A stretch of DNA of 45,268 nucleotides from Candidatus Saganbacteria bacterium (lineage in GTDB: Bacteria; Margulisbacteria; WOR-1; JAPLLA01), in NCBI GenBank assembly GCA_026387795.1, contig JAPLLA010000051.1, positions 15,194 through 60,461 on the forward strand. The letters run 5' to 3'. The position numbers and the translations under genes are program-made. The notes under the pieces were generated by a model that worked only from the letters and a program-made list of their open reading frames with translations, was not told where the DNA came from and made no database searches. Shown here in pieces: positions 1-8,649 of this stretch. Positions within the stretch are counted from its first letter, which is position 1, and each line of letters starts with the position of its first letter.

Positions 1-2
1 TA

Positions 3-926
3 GTTGATGTGTTTATTTCTCCTTCAATATTTGGCAAGGGGCCGCATAATGCTTACAATATCCATGTTGCGCATAACTTACCATTGTTAATGAAAATGGA
101 AAGTTATCCCAGAAATTTGTTGCTAAATTATAATGTTCAATTTTTTTCGGGGCCTTTACAGCGAGCCCAATATGATCATATGTTCAAGAAGAATCAAATC
201 GCATCTGCTTCTATTAGATTGTGTGATATTGGATATCCGAAGTTAGATGCACTTCTTCAGGGGGAATATAAACGGCTGGATGTTTTGCATGAGCTTGGCT
301 TGGATGCAAAAAAGCCTACAGTTTTGTATGCACCGGCATGGGATCCCGGGGCATCGCTCCGGTCTTTTGGAGAAGCCGTCATAGAGAAACTAACCTCTCT
401 AGATGGTGTGAACGTGATCGTAAAACTTCATCCGGTGACTTATACTTTGAAAAAGAATCCAAATTTCGACTTTTATACTGGTGGCGTGGATTGGGTTGAA
501 CGGTTATCGCGTTTTGAAAAATATCCAAACTTCAGACACGTGGTTGATTATAAGATAGATCCGCTCCTAGCGGCTAGCGATGTCATGGTAACGGATATCA
601 GCAGTGTTGCGCTAGAGTTTATACTGCTGGATAAACCGGTAATTTATTTAGATTGTCCAGAGTATTTTGAAAAAACCATAAAGCAGTTTGGGTGGAATAA
701 TGATCCTAATTATATACTAAACAATCCAGATGCAAAAGCCATGAGAAATGCTGGGTTGTGCATTAGTGACCTATCGGAATTGGTGAATGCAGTTCAAGAA
801 TGTATTGACCATCCAGAAAAAAAATCAGAAAAAAGAACGGCATTTTCTCGGAGAATTTTGTACAATCCGGGTAGGGGGGCTGAAACTGCGGCTAAAACAG
901 TATTAGAATTATTGAGGTTAGAATAA
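3..926 (+). CDS. CDP-glycerol glycerophosphotransferase-like protein (5' end outside window)
   Basis: The reading frame is open to the left edge of the window (V-D precede the first possible GTG start at 9), so this is the C-terminal part of a longer protein. The visible 300 or so residues match the C-terminal GT-B-like domain of the TagB/TagF/SpsB family. They show a PTVLYAPAWDP strand-loop, a VKLHP motif and the family-typical DPLLAASDVMVTDISSVALEF segment, followed by DKPVIYLD. The family transfers polyol-phosphate units from CDP-glycerol or related donors to a lipid-linked or surface glycan on the inner face of the cytoplasmic membrane. Its position at the head of a polysaccharide locus fits a polyol-phosphate decoration or polymer, but the true donor cannot be read from sequence. 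Family assignment is fairly sure; substrate is not. Confidence 0.8.
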   Translation, partial: VDVFISPSIFGKGPHNAYNIHVAHNLPLLMKMESYPRNLLLNYNVQFFSGPLQRAQYDHMFKKNQIASASIRLCDIGYPKLDALLQGEYKRLDVLHELGLDAKKPTVLYAPAWDPGASLRSFGEAVIEKLTSLDGVNVIVKLHPVTYTLKKNPNFDFYTGGVDWVERLSRFEKYPNFRHVVDYKIDPLLAASDVMVTDISSVALEFILLDKPVIYLDCPEYFEKTIKQFGWNNDPNYILNNPDAKAMRNAGLCISDLSELVNAVQECIDHPEKKSEKRTAFSRRILYNPGRGAETAAKTVLELLRLE

Positions 927-1093
927 ATTGATTAAAATTAATTGGTTTGAAAAAATATTCTTTAGGATTGGGGGTGATTAATAAAAGCGCCGACTATTGG
1001 CGAAACATCTTTTTCAGTGGTTCTTTTGTATGAGGGGTTTGGATAAGTTTGTGAAATTATTTTGATTGTTTATTAGAAAATAAGGAGAAAAAA
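927..1093. other. Intergenic region, 167 bp, possible gene remnant
   Basis: There is no convincing gene here. A 17-codon open frame at 928-981 starts with TTG directly after the previous stop and encodes LIKINWFEKIFFRIGGD. It may be the decayed beginning of a lost gene, or chance. A purine-rich Shine-Dalgarno sequence (AAGGAGA, about 1082-1088) belongs to the next gene. A weak promoter-like pair may lie around 1050-1075, but I do not call it. Confidence 0.35.
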
Positions 1094-2095
1094 ATGCAAG
1101 AAAAGCGAATTTTAATCACAGGTGGTTCTGGCTTTTTAGGAAAAAGGCTCGGGAAAAAATTAAGAGAAATGGGAAATAGCGTTCTTTTAACGGCGAGAAA
1201 TCATCGCCAGCTTTTAGTGGCAAAAAATTTTTCAGGGTGCGACGTCATGCCTGTTGATGTAACGGACCGGGATTCAATTAAGCGGGCCCTTAAGATGTTC
1301 CAACCCGAAGTTATTATTCATTGTGCAGCTACAAAATTTGTGGACCTTGCAGAAAAAGATCCACTCGAATGTTGTGACATTAATATCGTAGGGACTATGA
1401 ATATAGCAAAAGAAGCTATAGCCAATGGAGTAAAGTTGGTCTTAGGTATTAGTACGGATAAAGCGGCTCCTCCCGTTAAAAATATATATGGGATGAGCAA
1501 AGCTGTTTTAGAAAGATTATTTTGTGGTTTGGATCAGCAAAAATTGGGAACTAAATTTATAGTTGTAAGATATGGTAACGTGGTATGGTCAACCGGTTCA
1601 GTATTACCGATTTGGAGAAAAATGATCAAGAAAGAGGGGGTTCTTCGTACAAGTGGGCCTGATATGTTTCGATTCTTTTTCACTGTTGATGAGGCGGTAG
1701 ACTTAGTTCTATATGCTTTACAATATGCCAGTATGGAAACAGGCCTAATAATTAGCAAACGCATGAAAGCTGCACAAATGATACGTGTAGCTAAGATTAT
1801 GTGTGAAAATATCGAGTATTTACCGCTTCGCCCAGGCGATCGAGAGGCCGAATATCTAATTGGGGAGTTGGAACTCCCTTATACGACTCAATGTTTGAAT
1901 TCTAGTGATGGGAATATTTATTATTACCTTCGACCAAATGTGAAGAAAGAAAATGATTCATACTCAAATGGTGAGCTTTTGCCAGATACGGAAAGGGGGG
2001 TTAAAAATATCTTAACCTCTATGAATACTAATCAAATGACAGACGATGAAATCAGGGCATTAATATTCAATGTTCCTGAGGAAGAGTTGAAATGA
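1094..2095 (+). CDS. UDP-GlcNAc 4,6-dehydratase-like SDR (PseB/CapD/FlaA1 type)
   Basis: This is a 333-residue extended short-chain dehydrogenase. The Rossmann GGSGFLG motif lies at residues 10-16. The family-typical STDKAAPPVKNIYGMSK segment carries the YxxxK catalytic pair around residue 135-140. It is followed by VVRYGNVVWSTGSVLPIW and the RFFFTVDEAVDL region seen in CapD/PseB proteins. Such enzymes convert UDP-GlcNAc to a 4-keto-6-deoxy sugar nucleotide, the first step towards pseudaminic acid, QuiNAc, FucNAc or similar sugars. The start has a good Shine-Dalgarno sequence. The stop overlaps the next ATG by 4 nt, so it is translationally coupled to the sugar nucleotidyltransferase. A 5-epimerising versus plain dehydratase specificity cannot be decided. 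Confidence 0.85.
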   Translation: MQEKRILITGGSGFLGKRLGKKLREMGNSVLLTARNHRQLLVAKNFSGCDVMPVDVTDRDSIKRALKMFQPEVIIHCAATKFVDLAEKDPLECCDINIVGTMNIAKEAIANGVKLVLGISTDKAAPPVKNIYGMSKAVLERLFCGLDQQKLGTKFIVVRYGNVVWSTGSVLPIWRKMIKKEGVLRTSGPDMFRFFFTVDEAVDLVLYALQYASMETGLIISKRMKAAQMIRVAKIMCENIEYLPLRPGDREAEYLIGELELPYTTQCLNSSDGNIYYYLRPNVKKENDSYSNGELLPDTERGVKNILTSMNTNQMTDDEIRALIFNVPEEELK

Positions 2096-2871
2096 CACAG
2101 AAAGCTGTTATTTTAGCTGCCGGAAATAGTAGGCGAATGTTGCCCGTTTCACTAGAAATCCCTAAACCACTTTTAACTCTTGGTGACCAAACACTTATTG
2201 ATTTGACAATGAAAAGATTAAAATATTTGGCTTTTGTAGACACCCTTTATGCTTCAGTAGGGTATCAGCAAGAAAAGGTTTCTGGTCATTTCATCAAGAT
2301 TGCCAAAGCCTTAAATCTAAAATATGGGGTGTTTACTGATGAAACATTGCCTGGAACTAGTTATTGGTTGTTTAGAAATAAAGATTGTTTTTTAAATGGT
2401 CCACTTTCAGGGGATGCTCTGTGGGTATCCACAATTGATAATGCGGTGGATGTTGATTTTAAGGAAGTGAGGGAGGATTTTGAAAGGCAAAATAAGCCGG
2501 CATGCATGCTTGTTTCGGTGCCATCAGAGTTGCGGGTTGATCATGGTGATTTTTTTGTTTGTGATAAATCTTACAAAGTGATAAAAATGTTAGATCTGTC
2601 CGAAAATCCTGCAGAGAAGTTGTCTGAAAATATATTTTTGAGTAGTGGCTTGCAGATTATTAATCCCATAAAAATACTTCAGCTTGTTCGCGGTAATTCC
2701 TATAATAATTTTAGGGATTTATGGGAATTCCTTTACAAAAAAGGTGAGGTGTATATTTCAAAAACAACACCGAATCAGTGGGGAAAGATTGATAGAATTG
2801 AAGATTGGATGAGAGAAAAAGAGTTGTGTAAAAATGGCAAAAGCCCATTTATTATTCGAGGTGTTGAATGA
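2092..2871 (+). CDS. Sugar-phosphate nucleotidyltransferase
   Basis: A 259-residue protein with the N-terminal nucleotide-binding signature of the NTP_transferase family (VILAAGNSRRMLPVSLEIPKPLL at residues 6-28). The metal-binding region probably includes STIDNAVD near residue 114-121. Family members join a sugar 1-phosphate to an NTP, giving an activated sugar for the glycosyltransferases of the locus. The conserved GxGTRxxP core is altered to AAGNSRRMLP, which is common in less studied branches, so the sugar and nucleotide are unknown. It overlaps both neighbours by 4 nt (ATGA), which places it tightly between the dehydratase and a GT2 enzyme. Confidence 0.75.
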   Translation: MTQKAVILAAGNSRRMLPVSLEIPKPLLTLGDQTLIDLTMKRLKYLAFVDTLYASVGYQQEKVSGHFIKIAKALNLKYGVFTDETLPGTSYWLFRNKDCFLNGPLSGDALWVSTIDNAVDVDFKEVREDFERQNKPACMLVSVPSELRVDHGDFFVCDKSYKVIKMLDLSENPAEKLSENIFLSSGLQIINPIKILQLVRGNSYNNFRDLWEFLYKKGEVYISKTTPNQWGKIDRIEDWMREKELCKNGKSPFIIRGVE

Positions 2872-3899
2872 AAAACATAATACGCCCCAAAGAGTTTTTA
2901 GATATTATGTTAAATAATGCGAATAAAACAGATAATATTCGATTTTCTGTTATTATTCCGACTTTTAATCGTTGTGAGATGTTATTACAGGCATTGAACG
3001 CTTTATGTAACCAGATAGCCCCTGATTTTTTATATGAGATATTAGTTGTAGATCATCAAGCTGCCACGGATAATACTCTAGAAAGTATAAGGCAGTTTGC
3101 CCAAAATACAAGTGTTCCGATAAGGTATTTATGTGAACCAGGATATGAAAAACACTATGCTGTAAATACTGGCTTCAAAGCAGCTAGGGGTGAAATACTT
3201 GGACTAATAGATGACGATGTTATAGTTGATGCTAATTGGGTAAAAAACATAGTAAAAGTTTATGATAACCCAGAAGTGAGCAGTGCCGGCGGAAAAATTA
3301 CAATCTGTTGGATCAATGGATCTCCTCCTAAATGGATTGAGCCATTTAAAGATGTATTGGGAGAGATGGATTGCGGGAAAGAGTTAATTGAACTACATTA
3401 CCCTCAAATGATAAATGCTGGTAATTTCTCTATCCGCAAAGAAGTTTTACTTAAGGTTGGGGGATATAATCCCTGCAATGCTACTAGTGATAAATTGATT
3501 GGTGATGGGGAATGTGGATTATGTTCAAAAGTATATTCTTCTGGTGGACACATTTTCTGGGTGCCTGACGCAGCGGCTCTCCATGTGCAGGATGCTAGCC
3601 GGATCACCCTTTCTTATATGCGACGCAAGGCAAAATTTAATGGGATGAGTTTGGCATATGCTTTATATCGTAGAGAAAATGGTGATTTCTTAGAAATATT
3701 AAAAACAATCTGCAAACGGTTTTTTTATATTGTAAATCGTTTATGTAAGGTGCTTCTTTGTATTAAGTCGCGCAAGCCGTTTTATGAGCCTCTTTTTGAG
3801 TTTGAGACCAATTGGGGTTTGATTATATATCTTTTAAAAATTAAGACAAATCCTTCGCTTTGTAAATTAATCGAACGAAACGACTGGTTAAACATATAA
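2868..3899 (+). CDS. Family 2 glycosyltransferase
   Basis: A 343-residue cytoplasmic GT-A enzyme. FSVIIPTFNRCEML begins the catalytic domain at about residue 26. The DxD-type metal site is IDDDV near residue 115-119. A GDGE segment near residue 210 is the likely acceptor/catalytic-base region. A C-terminal stretch of about 90 residues is basic and hydrophobic and may associate with the membrane. It should transfer a sugar from a nucleotide-sugar onto a lipid-linked glycan. The ATG overlaps the upstream stop by 4 nt. The linkage made cannot be predicted. Confidence 0.85.
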   Translation: MKNIIRPKEFLDIMLNNANKTDNIRFSVIIPTFNRCEMLLQALNALCNQIAPDFLYEILVVDHQAATDNTLESIRQFAQNTSVPIRYLCEPGYEKHYAVNTGFKAARGEILGLIDDDVIVDANWVKNIVKVYDNPEVSSAGGKITICWINGSPPKWIEPFKDVLGEMDCGKELIELHYPQMINAGNFSIRKEVLLKVGGYNPCNATSDKLIGDGECGLCSKVYSSGGHIFWVPDAAALHVQDASRITLSYMRRKAKFNGMSLAYALYRRENGDFLEILKTICKRFFYIVNRLCKVLLCIKSRKPFYEPLFEFETNWGLIIYLLKIKTNPSLCKLIERNDWLNI

Positions 3900-3972
3900 T
3901 AGAAATTGTCTGATATGAGCGAAAAAACAACATTATTTATTGCCTCAAAAAATGGGAAGGAAGAGACATGTA

Positions 3973-5133
3973 ATGTTTGTAGCAGCAAATAAGATTAAGC
4001 GAGTTGCATTATTTTCTATGTCAGGCTATGACCTGATTTCAAATCCCTTGATAAACTTAGCAAAATATCTCTCTAAAAGGGGATATGTGGTTGACATTTT
4101 TGGGTTGGGTTCCACTAAATTTGCTGTTCCGGATTTTGAGTCGGGAGGGATTAATTGCATTTTATTTAATGCCGCGGTGTTTAGGGGTAGATTTTTTAGG
4201 TTTTTTCAAGTTGCGTATTTTTTCTTTACACGAATGATGGGGAAGAAATATTCTTTTTTTGTTGGTTTTGACCCCCCAGGGTTAAAGATGGCAGCTTTTA
4301 TTTCTCTTTTTCTAAGAGTGCCGTTTATATATTTCTCTTTAGAAATAATTTCTAAATCTACCATTAAAAGTTGGCGTCAACATTTTCAGAAGTGGCTCGA
4401 ATCGAAATTAAGCTTTCGTGCTCTCTTGAGTATTACGCAAGATAAAAAGCGGGCTGAGATTTTGGCTAGGGAAAACGGTTTAAACCTTAATAAGATTATG
4501 GTTATTCACAATTCTCCTTTGGGTGAGCCGTTAAAAGACAAGAGTTTTTGGTTGAGAGATAAATTTGAAATTAATGATTCTCGGATAATAGTTTTAGCAG
4601 TTGGCTCTTTGATTCCCGAACACCTAATAGAAGAGTTAGTGAATATGGCTCTTTATTGGTCAGAACAATATGTCTTGGTTCTTCATGGCTGGTTTGCAAA
4701 TGCAGCTTTTGAAACAAAAATTAAGAGCATAATAGGGCAATCTTCTGGCAAGATTATTCTTTCTACGGAATTACTGCCGATTGCTCAAAAGTATCAGGTT
4801 TTTCAGTCTGCAGACATTGGCTTAGCAGTATATAGACCTGCCGGGGATAACTTTTTGTATACAGGGCTTGCGGCCGGAAAGATTTTTGATTTTTTAAGAT
4901 GTGGAATTCCAGTGGTTGTTAATGATTTGCCGGGAATGAAAGGATTTTTGCAGGATACGGGGGCAGGAGAAGTGGTTGCAGATTTAGGTGACATAGAAAG
5001 TGTTCTTCCGCGGATCATTTCTGAAAGGGAAAAATATGCAAAAGCCGCATTTAAATTGTTTGAGCAATACGAGAACTCAAAGAGTAGTGCTGTGGTTATA
5101 GATAGAATTGAGTCAGCATTAAAAATAAGGTAA
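3973..5133 (+). CDS. GT-B glycosyltransferase (GT4-like)
   Basis: The frame is open from a TTG at 3940, but the ATG at 3973 has a strong Shine-Dalgarno (GGAAGGAAGAG, about 8 nt upstream) and gives a normal N-terminal strand (IKRVALFSMSG). I therefore take 386 residues. An N-terminal acceptor domain is followed by the donor domain from VLAVGSLIPEHL. A C-terminal AGKIFDFLRCGIPVVVND segment near residue 303-320 is typical of the GT-B sugar-nucleotide site. The classic EX7E signature is replaced by AAGKIFD, as in several GT4-like branches. Its context is surface-glycan assembly; the sugar is unknown. A 25-codon overlapping frame starting at 3916 is probably not a gene. Confidence 0.75.
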   Translation: MFVAANKIKRVALFSMSGYDLISNPLINLAKYLSKRGYVVDIFGLGSTKFAVPDFESGGINCILFNAAVFRGRFFRFFQVAYFFFTRMMGKKYSFFVGFDPPGLKMAAFISLFLRVPFIYFSLEIISKSTIKSWRQHFQKWLESKLSFRALLSITQDKKRAEILARENGLNLNKIMVIHNSPLGEPLKDKSFWLRDKFEINDSRIIVLAVGSLIPEHLIEELVNMALYWSEQYVLVLHGWFANAAFETKIKSIIGQSSGKIILSTELLPIAQKYQVFQSADIGLAVYRPAGDNFLYTGLAAGKIFDFLRCGIPVVVNDLPGMKGFLQDTGAGEVVADLGDIESVLPRIISEREKYAKAAFKLFEQYENSKSSAVVIDRIESALKIR

Positions 5134-5161
5134 GGGTTGTTTGATGGGAGGATAATTTTAG

Positions 5162-6397
5162 GTGAAAGTTATAAGTTTTAATTCTTCGGATTTGGGTGGA
5201 GGGGCAGGTAAAGTTGCATATCGTTTGTCTCAGCGTTTTCTTGAAATGGGACATGATGTGTCTTTGTTGGTAGGTAAAAAATTTTCTGATGATTCATGGG
5301 TGGAGCAAATTATACCCAATCGTTTGGTGTGGATTTTAGATAGATTAGTGGGAAGAGCGTTAAATTTTTCGGGGTTTCATTTCTTGTTTTATCCCTCTTC
5401 TTTGAAAATTTCTTTTATGCCGATTTTAAAAGGGGCCGATATTATCCATTTACATAATTTACATGGTGAATATCTGAGCTTATGGTCTCTTTTGTCTCTA
5501 AAGAGTAAAGCCCCTTTAATTTGGACGTTGCATGATATGTGGCCAGTTACCGGACATTGTGCTGCTTTTTATGAGTGCGATCATTGGAAAAAGAAGTGTA
5601 AAAACTGTCCTTTTCTTAAAGCATATCCGGAAGTAATGTGGGACAGCTCTTTTCTACAATGGAAAGTAAAAAAACATGTCTTTGAACGTGCTAAACCGGT
5701 TTTTGTTTGTCCTTCCCGGTGGTTGTTTGATTTGGTAAAGTCCAGTCCAATGCTTAGTAATTTTGAGATTTATCATATTCCTAATGGAGTGGATCTTTCT
5801 GTTTTTACGCCAATCCCCAAAGAAACTGCTAGGGATGTGTTAAAAATCAATAAAAAACATAAGGTTCTTTTAGTTTCAGCTAGGAATGGTCGAGACGAAA
5901 GAAAAGGCGGAGAAATATTAAAAAAAGCATTACCTTTACTAAAAAAACGCTATGGACATAATCTTACTCTTCTTTGCTTAGGACAGGGGGTGGCGAATAG
6001 TTTTCGGGATATAGACGGACTGAATATTTGTGATTGCGGTTTCGTGCAAAAGGATTTGTTTTTAGCGATTTGTTATGCTGCTGCAGATCTCCTTTTATTT
6101 CCTTCTCTTGCGGAAAATTTTCCTAATACTATATTAGAAGCCATGGCCTGTGGCACTCCTTCTGTATCTTTTGATGTTGGTGGTATCAGGGAAATGGTGG
6201 CACATCGCAAAACTGGCTATCTGGCCGATTATAATAATCTCTTAGATTTTGTTAATGGTGTTTTTGAGCTTTTAGATGATTTAGATCTTTATAAAGGGGC
6301 AGTGCAAAACGGGTTAGATTTAGTTTCTGAGCGGTTTAGCCTTGCTTTTCAGCATCAACAATACTTGTCTTTGTATAAAAAAATAAGGAAAGAATAA
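5162..6397 (+). CDS. GT4 glycosyltransferase (WcaC-like)
   Basis: A 411-residue GT-B enzyme starting with GTG and preceded by GGGAGG. The N-terminal domain opens with SSDLGGGAGKVAYRLSQ. Further in it has the WTLHDMWPVTGHCAAF segment and a cysteine cluster (C-x-x-W-K-K-x-C-x-x-C-P, about residues 140-152) typical of the WcaC-like GT4 branch. The donor site shows SLAENFPNTILEAMACGTP near residue 318-336, with the two glutamates of the EX7E motif. It probably adds a hexose to the lipid-linked repeat unit at the inner membrane. The stop is followed within 2 nt by the start of the O-antigen ligase-like gene. Confidence 0.85.
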   Translation: MKVISFNSSDLGGGAGKVAYRLSQRFLEMGHDVSLLVGKKFSDDSWVEQIIPNRLVWILDRLVGRALNFSGFHFLFYPSSLKISFMPILKGADIIHLHNLHGEYLSLWSLLSLKSKAPLIWTLHDMWPVTGHCAAFYECDHWKKKCKNCPFLKAYPEVMWDSSFLQWKVKKHVFERAKPVFVCPSRWLFDLVKSSPMLSNFEIYHIPNGVDLSVFTPIPKETARDVLKINKKHKVLLVSARNGRDERKGGEILKKALPLLKKRYGHNLTLLCLGQGVANSFRDIDGLNICDCGFVQKDLFLAICYAAADLLLFPSLAENFPNTILEAMACGTPSVSFDVGGIREMVAHRKTGYLADYNNLLDFVNGVFELLDDLDLYKGAVQNGLDLVSERFSLAFQHQQYLSLYKKIRKE

Positions 6398-6399
6398 AA

Positions 6400-7710
6400 A
6401 TGAAGGCAGCAAGCAATAAGTTTAGCAGGTTATTTTTGCGCTTAATGATGGTTGGAATTAGCGCCCAAGTGATTTTAACTTTTTTTCTGGGAAAGTTTTT
6501 TGGTCTAGTGGATGGGCCTTTGGAAATAAGAATTCTTGGGGCTTCTTGGCAAATCTCAGAAATTTTATTGTATCCCTTGTTTTATGTTTGGTTGTTATTT
6601 GAAATAAACCGATTAAGAATGAGGGGCTTTAGTTTTTTCTTTAAAGAGTTAGGGCTTTTATACCTGTTTCTTGCTTTCCTTTTTGGGGGATTGGGTTTGG
6701 GCTTTCTTAATCATAATACAGCAGTTTTTAATGATGCCAGGGGTTTTTTTGCTTTTATTGTAATGTTCTATGTTGTTTGTTCTGCAAATTTAGATCTTAA
6801 TTACATACGTAAATTGTTGGATATTATCCTCTTACCTGCTTTTGTGATTAGTATGTTAATTGTATTAATTCGGTTCTTGGGAATAGTGAGCGGAATAGAC
6901 TCCCCATTTTATGTGGATCATTCCGTTTCTTTTGCTTGTGTTTTGGGGACAATTGTCTCTTTTAGCCAATTGGTTTTTGGTCGTAGGATTGCTCGTAATA
7001 TGCTTTTCTTTTTTTCTTTTTTTCTTTCGATTGCATTAGTATTTCATAAGCCAATGGCTATTATGACAATTATTGGGTTGTCTACGGTTTTGATTTATGT
7101 GGCTTTTTTCTTGAATCTCCCTTTTAAGAAGAAAAAAACCGTTTATTTTTTTGCGGTATGTATTGTGTTTTTTGTTATTCTTTTTGGGGGGTTGGCGATT
7201 ATTAGATTGCCCCAGCAGTTAAAAGACTACTATCTTGTGGAATGGAAATATAGATATTTAAGAGAAGATGTTGGGGATATTTCTAGTGATAGATTTTTAT
7301 TGTGGACCATTGCTGCGGATATGATTGCCCAAAAACCGTTAACTGGCTATGGAGTAGGGGTTCGCTTGGAAAATCCGCGATTTAGTTTAAAATATTTGGA
7401 ACTTAATGTGCATAATTTTTATATACACATGTTCCTTACGGTTGGAATAATTGGTGGCATGGCTTTTCTGTTGTTGCTTTTTAAGTATCTAAGGTTTGTG
7501 TGGACAGGCATAAAACAGCTCACCCTTACAGATTTGCCATTAGCCCTTGGTTTATGGGGGTATTTTTTCTCTTTTCTTAGCTATAATATGGGGGGATTAT
7601 TTTTGATTTATAAGAATTCCGCATTTATGTTTGCGGTTTGCGCTGCTTTTCTATTAAAAATTGTTCTAATTAATAACAAGAGGATAAAAGAAGAGTTTTT
7701 AATATCTTGA
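6400..7710 (+). CDS. O-antigen ligase/polymerase-like membrane protein (Wzy/WaaL)
   Basis: A 436-residue polytopic membrane protein with roughly 10-12 hydrophobic segments. A large extracytoplasmic loop contains DRFLLWTIAADMIAQKPLTG, GYGVGV and the LNVHNFYIHMFL motif (about residues 336-347). These features mark the Wzy_C/O-antigen ligase superfamily. It should either polymerise the undecaprenyl-linked repeat units or ligate the finished glycan to an acceptor on the periplasmic side. Sequence alone does not separate the two roles. No other polymerase or flippase candidate lies in the window, so a Wzx must be encoded elsewhere or upstream. Confidence 0.8.
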   Translation: MKAASNKFSRLFLRLMMVGISAQVILTFFLGKFFGLVDGPLEIRILGASWQISEILLYPLFYVWLLFEINRLRMRGFSFFFKELGLLYLFLAFLFGGLGLGFLNHNTAVFNDARGFFAFIVMFYVVCSANLDLNYIRKLLDIILLPAFVISMLIVLIRFLGIVSGIDSPFYVDHSVSFACVLGTIVSFSQLVFGRRIARNMLFFFSFFLSIALVFHKPMAIMTIIGLSTVLIYVAFFLNLPFKKKKTVYFFAVCIVFFVILFGGLAIIRLPQQLKDYYLVEWKYRYLREDVGDISSDRFLLWTIAADMIAQKPLTGYGVGVRLENPRFSLKYLELNVHNFYIHMFLTVGIIGGMAFLLLLFKYLRFVWTGIKQLTLTDLPLALGLWGYFFSFLSYNMGGLFLIYKNSAFMFAVCAAFLLKIVLINNKRIKEEFLIS

Positions 7711-7721
7711 AAGGTGAAAAG

Positions 7722-8621
7722 ATGCACCCTCCTAAAATTGGAGTGGCAATTGCTACACATAATAAAAAGGAGCTTTTAAGAGAATGCTTACTTAAGCTAT
7801 ACAATAGTGACTATGCGAACATCTATGTTGTTGTGGTAGATGATGGGAGTATAGATGATACAGTAGACATGGTAAACAAGGAATTTCCGCTAGCAATAGT
7901 CCTTCAAGGGGATGGAAATTTGTGGTGGACAGGTGCAACCAATCTTGCAATTGAGAAGTGCTTAGGTAATAATTGTGATTATATATTTTTGTTAAATCCA
8001 GATGTAATGGTATTTCCAGAGACACTTTCTTCTTTGTTGGAAAACTCAGAAAAGCATGCGCCCTTGATTTCGGCTGCATTAGTAATGTCTTATGGGAAGA
8101 CCGATTTGGTTTGGTGGGGGGGGGCCAAAAAGATTTTTTCATCATTCCCTTTTTGGGCTTTAAGCCTTACAATAAAAAGGGGTGCAGATATTCGTTTTTT
8201 GTCTTTAAAAGGTTCTTATGTAACGAACATTGTGCATGGGCGAGGGGTATTAGTTCCTCGTTTGATTCTAGAAAAAATTGGCTTATATGATCAAATAGCG
8301 TTCCCGCATTATGGGGCGGATGTTGATTTTTCTGCGCGTGTTATTGAAGCAGGGTTTGAGATGCAAATCGTTCCTGGGGCGAAGGTTTTTCTTCGGGTTG
8401 AAAGTACAGGGCATCCACTCATGGCTTTAAATAAGGGCTTTTTAAAAGGTTATTATGATTTCATGTTTGATAGAAAAAGCGGGGAAACGGCTAAGGTTTG
8501 GTGGTATTTGCTCAAAAAACATGTTTCTTGGTATAGTCGAGTACCAGCATATCTATTTATTTTGTTGCTTAATACTTTTCGTTATTGGCTACAAGCTGCA
8601 TTTATAGTTTTTAAAAGATGA
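7722..8621 (+). CDS. Family 2 glycosyltransferase (rhamnosyltransferase-like)
   Basis: A TTG at 7707 is possible, but the ATG at 7722 has AAAGGTG just upstream and gives the standard start KIGVAIATHNKKELL, so I use 299 residues. VVVDDGSIDDT is the nucleotide-binding strand. GDGNLWWTGATNLAI (about residues 66-80) is diagnostic of the rhamnosyltransferase-like GT2 branch. FLLNPDV carries the metal-binding acidic residue in NPD form. A hydrophobic C-terminal segment may anchor it to the membrane. It likely adds a deoxysugar to the growing repeat unit. Confidence 0.85.
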   Translation: MHPPKIGVAIATHNKKELLRECLLKLYNSDYANIYVVVVDDGSIDDTVDMVNKEFPLAIVLQGDGNLWWTGATNLAIEKCLGNNCDYIFLLNPDVMVFPETLSSLLENSEKHAPLISAALVMSYGKTDLVWWGGAKKIFSSFPFWALSLTIKRGADIRFLSLKGSYVTNIVHGRGVLVPRLILEKIGLYDQIAFPHYGADVDFSARVIEAGFEMQIVPGAKVFLRVESTGHPLMALNKGFLKGYYDFMFDRKSGETAKVWWYLLKKHVSWYSRVPAYLFILLLNTFRYWLQAAFIVFKR

Positions 8622-8649
8622 CCTTTTCGTTGGTAAGGGGCTTTAAATT

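Noticed and set aside
3916..3993. 25-codon open frame starting ATGAGCGAA, overlapping the start of the GT gene
   Set aside because: No ribosome site, no recognisable product, and the GT gene's own strong ribosome site lies inside it.
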